Source of the DNA: Anisakis pegreffii
Lineage: Eukaryota; Nematoda; Chromadorea; Rhabditida; Anisakidae
Direction: 5' to 3'
NCBI GenBank assembly: GCA_035041965.1
Contig: JAPYMA010000388.1
Coordinates: 62,001 to 126,000 of the forward strand
DNA: 64,000 nt
Every line of letters starts with the position of its first letter. Positions within the stretch are counted from its first letter, which is position 1. The notes beneath the pieces were generated by a model. It was not told where the DNA came from. It did not search any database and was given only the letters and a program-made list of their open reading frames with translations. Below are positions 61,768 through 64,000 of this stretch, piece after piece. A program made the translations under genes and the position numbers.

Positions 61768-62018
61768 CTGATAAATAGAGTAGTTTCGCCTTTGGTTGCA
61801 CATCTTGAAATGAACAGTTTAATTGGCTGTTTTATGCTTTTAAATAATGTCATTTGATTGTCGATGTAGCTAAAGTCATTGATTTCAAAAGCAACAGCTT
61901 GATCTGAATGAATTTTTAGCAGTAAATCAGAAGAAAGTGCTTGAAGTTGCAACGGTGTGATTGGATCAGAGAGTTCAGATGGAAGCAAGTAATGACCTAT
62001 CGTAAGAATGCATGGCGT
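61768..62018 (-). CDS. Internal exon of an unrecognised minus-strand gene
   Basis: A good acceptor (AATCTCAG) and donor (ATCAG|GTAGGC) frame 83 codons open in phase 0 and leaving in phase 2. The peptide has strong coding character: TPCILTIGHYLLPSELSDPI, then LSSDLLLKIHSDQAVAF and KSIKQPIKLFIS. The pattern of DLLLKI followed about 25 residues later by a helix and IKLFIS resembles the second half of a PDZ domain, but the family is not certain. It probably continues upstream beyond 62 kb and downstream toward 60.8 kb. Confidence 0.42.
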
Positions 62019-64000
62019 CTGAGATTGACTGATTTTACATAATCACTTTATATGGCAGTACTTGTTAATGACTGAAAATGGCTCAAATGAAAATGAATCG
62101 CAATGAACTTGTTCTAATTCATGAATTTCATGATCCATGAACAAGCACAAATGCTGTCAATTGAACTGAAAAGAAGCGCAATAAACCACTAAAAAAAGTG
62201 TAATGGTCGAAAGCAGTTGATACAAGTAAAAAATAGATCACACAAGAACAACTGATTGATAAACGTGAAAGCTGTTGGTTTCAATAACATATGAAACTAC
62301 TTTCAACTGAATGGCATCATAATGTTAAGCATTGAAGTAAGATGTTGAATGATGAAGCGTAATGAAATGAGCAATGAGATAAGATAACAAATGAACTGAG
62401 CTCGAATGAGGTTGCTAAGTAACAGTGATAACGTATGCGGAAGTGACTTCGATCAAACAATTGAATTATGGGTGGAATGCTCGCGGTTTTTATTGAATAG
62501 TGTCGAATAAGCATATGACAATGACTGATGTGTTACAGATTCATATTCACGATGCTTGATCGCATTCAAAACGCAACCGATGAGTATTCTCGTTTTGTTT
62601 CGTTCTCCAAAAATGCGATTTCCTCTAAATCATCCAAACTTGTACTTCACTGACAGCGAAAACAATTTTGTACTATAAATCAATTCTGAATTCATACTCA
62701 TCAAACAATGTTTAGAATGACTAGCTAATCACAGGAATATGCTGAATAATTCCTTATCAAATTATTGTTCAAAAAGAGCTTGTGAAATTAATTCAAAACT
62801 GCTAATTGTGAGATTATTTCAGGCTCGCATTACATTCTCGTGAAAGCTCTCTCCATTCATACGCCACGGTAAGTGGTAAGTTCAAAAATTTTTTTGTAAA
62901 TGAACGATCGTTTATTCAATACTTGTTTAATTTTTTCGTGGATGAAATAATTGATGTCTGACTGGTATTTGGAGTTGAATTTGTGTCTTATACATATTAG
63001 AATACGGGAACGAAACAATGAAAATGTAGCATTTGAGTTGCTGAGGAAGATATGCAGCGTGGCTTCAAGAGTTCATTTCCATATGAATCATATTTTGACA
63101 ACTGTCGGTCGGTCTCAACTTCAGCAACAGTCATTTCATTGCACTTTAAATTTCATCTCGGTGCAAGTGAATTAATTGTGATTCTGTTCTTATTTGCGTC
63201 ATCACAAGTTATATGATTCTGCTTTTATTAAACATCTCCTCAATTCTTTCGTTCATGGTAATCTCACCTTTAATAAAGTCGTTTATCCAGGAAACATGGA
63301 AAGATCATTTAATGCTGTGAATATTACGAAGAATTTCAATAGACCGCTTGTCATGTTTTGCTTTCATTCTCTTATTGCTTTTGCAATTTACTGGATCGTA
63401 GCTGATTCGATGTGCTGAGATATTGCAAATAGATGGATGTATTATACGAATGAATGATTATATCTCATTCAGCACGCATTAAATAACGTTGGGTAGTGAT
63501 CCATTCATTCACAATACGCAGCATTTCAACTAATTAATAAATTGATTCTTTCGAAAAACTAGCATCTGACACGGCAATGTTAAATAAAATTATACGAATT
63601 GAGAAAATCCTCGTGATCATACAACAGCATCGAATGTGAACGAACATATTTGCACACTTGCGTGAGTTTTTACAACAGACGCATTTGTTTCGTAGAATAA
63701 GAAAGATGCACGAATCACACGCACACATTGGTTCCATCAAGCAAATTCCATTCAATCAACCGTTTGTTCATGGTTTATCGTCGCCGAGAAACAACTTACC
63801 TTATACGCCCATTCGAAAGTAGCACATTAACGGGTGGGTACTTCAATGAAAATCAGCTTCCATAGTAAAGGGAACAATTTCATTCGAAATTCATTCATGA
63901 AATCATTCAAAAATTACATTGGCGAAATGATTTCATTCGAAAATAAAATGGAAATTTCAATGAATATTATAATAGTGAGAAATGGCATAGAAAAAGTGAT
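62019..64000. other. Window end, no assigned gene
   Basis: Probably intron or flank of the minus-strand gene with an exon at 61768-62018. A hairpin with 11-bp arms lies at 63897-63936. No other supported feature. Confidence 0.35.
63897..63936. repeat. Inverted repeat, 11-bp arms
   Basis: ATGAAATCATT (63897-63907) and AATGATTTCAT (63926-63936) are perfect complements with an 18-nt spacer. A repeated TTCATTCGAAA motif lies beside each arm. Confidence 0.6.

Noticed and set aside
1..64000. CRISPR arrays, bacterial operons, rRNA
   Set aside because: None seen; spliced genes and nematode protein families show this is a eukaryotic nuclear sequence.

Overview
This window reads as nuclear DNA of a nematode. 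The base composition is AT-rich, genes are broken into short exons, 5' splice sites read GTAAGT/GTAAAT and most acceptors end in TTTCAG. Three genes have a spliced-leader-type acceptor a few bases before the start codon. The recognisable products are a SUP-12/RBM24-type RNA-binding protein, a nematode-type LACT beta-lactamase-related protein, a zeta-class glutathione transferase, a C_tripleX cysteine-repeat protein and the tail of an NR2E-type nuclear receptor. No species is assigned. All multi-exon models were built by hand from reading frame, splice signals and phase, without transcript data.

Layout. 1-93 (+): last exon of an NR2E-like nuclear receptor. 1012-8122 (-): nine-exon gene for an unrecognised secreted protein of about 596 residues. 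9529-9661 (-): terminal exon of another unrecognised gene. 15139-19122 (+): seven-exon LACT-family gene. 20645-22547 (+): five-exon maleylacetoacetate isomerase (zeta GST) gene. 22850-24762 (-): two-exon secreted C_tripleX protein, convergent with the GST gene. 28664-33865 (-): six-exon sup-12 orthologue. From 33.9 kb to the end the window is gene-poor. There I can only propose partial models: a chain of four exons at 42.87-44.92 kb (-), single exons near 52.2 kb (+) and 54.9 kb (+), a small open frame at 52.7-53.0 kb (-), and exons at 60.8 and 61.8-62.0 kb (-).

Mobile DNA. Two short hAT-like non-autonomous elements are well delimited. One lies between the LACT and GST genes (19751-20085). 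The other lies inside GST intron 1 (20808-21077) and has CAG...CTG ends and an 8-bp target duplication matching at 7 of 8 bases. Two more degenerate candidates lie at 514-662 and 37299-37552.

The genes do not form an obvious pathway or operon. The points most worth following are the GUGUG (SUP-12-type) motifs close to the exons of the sup-12 gene itself, two of whose acceptors are non-consensus AAG; the eight-module C_tripleX protein; the intact hAT-like insertions; and a palindromic forkhead-like site just upstream of the LACT gene.
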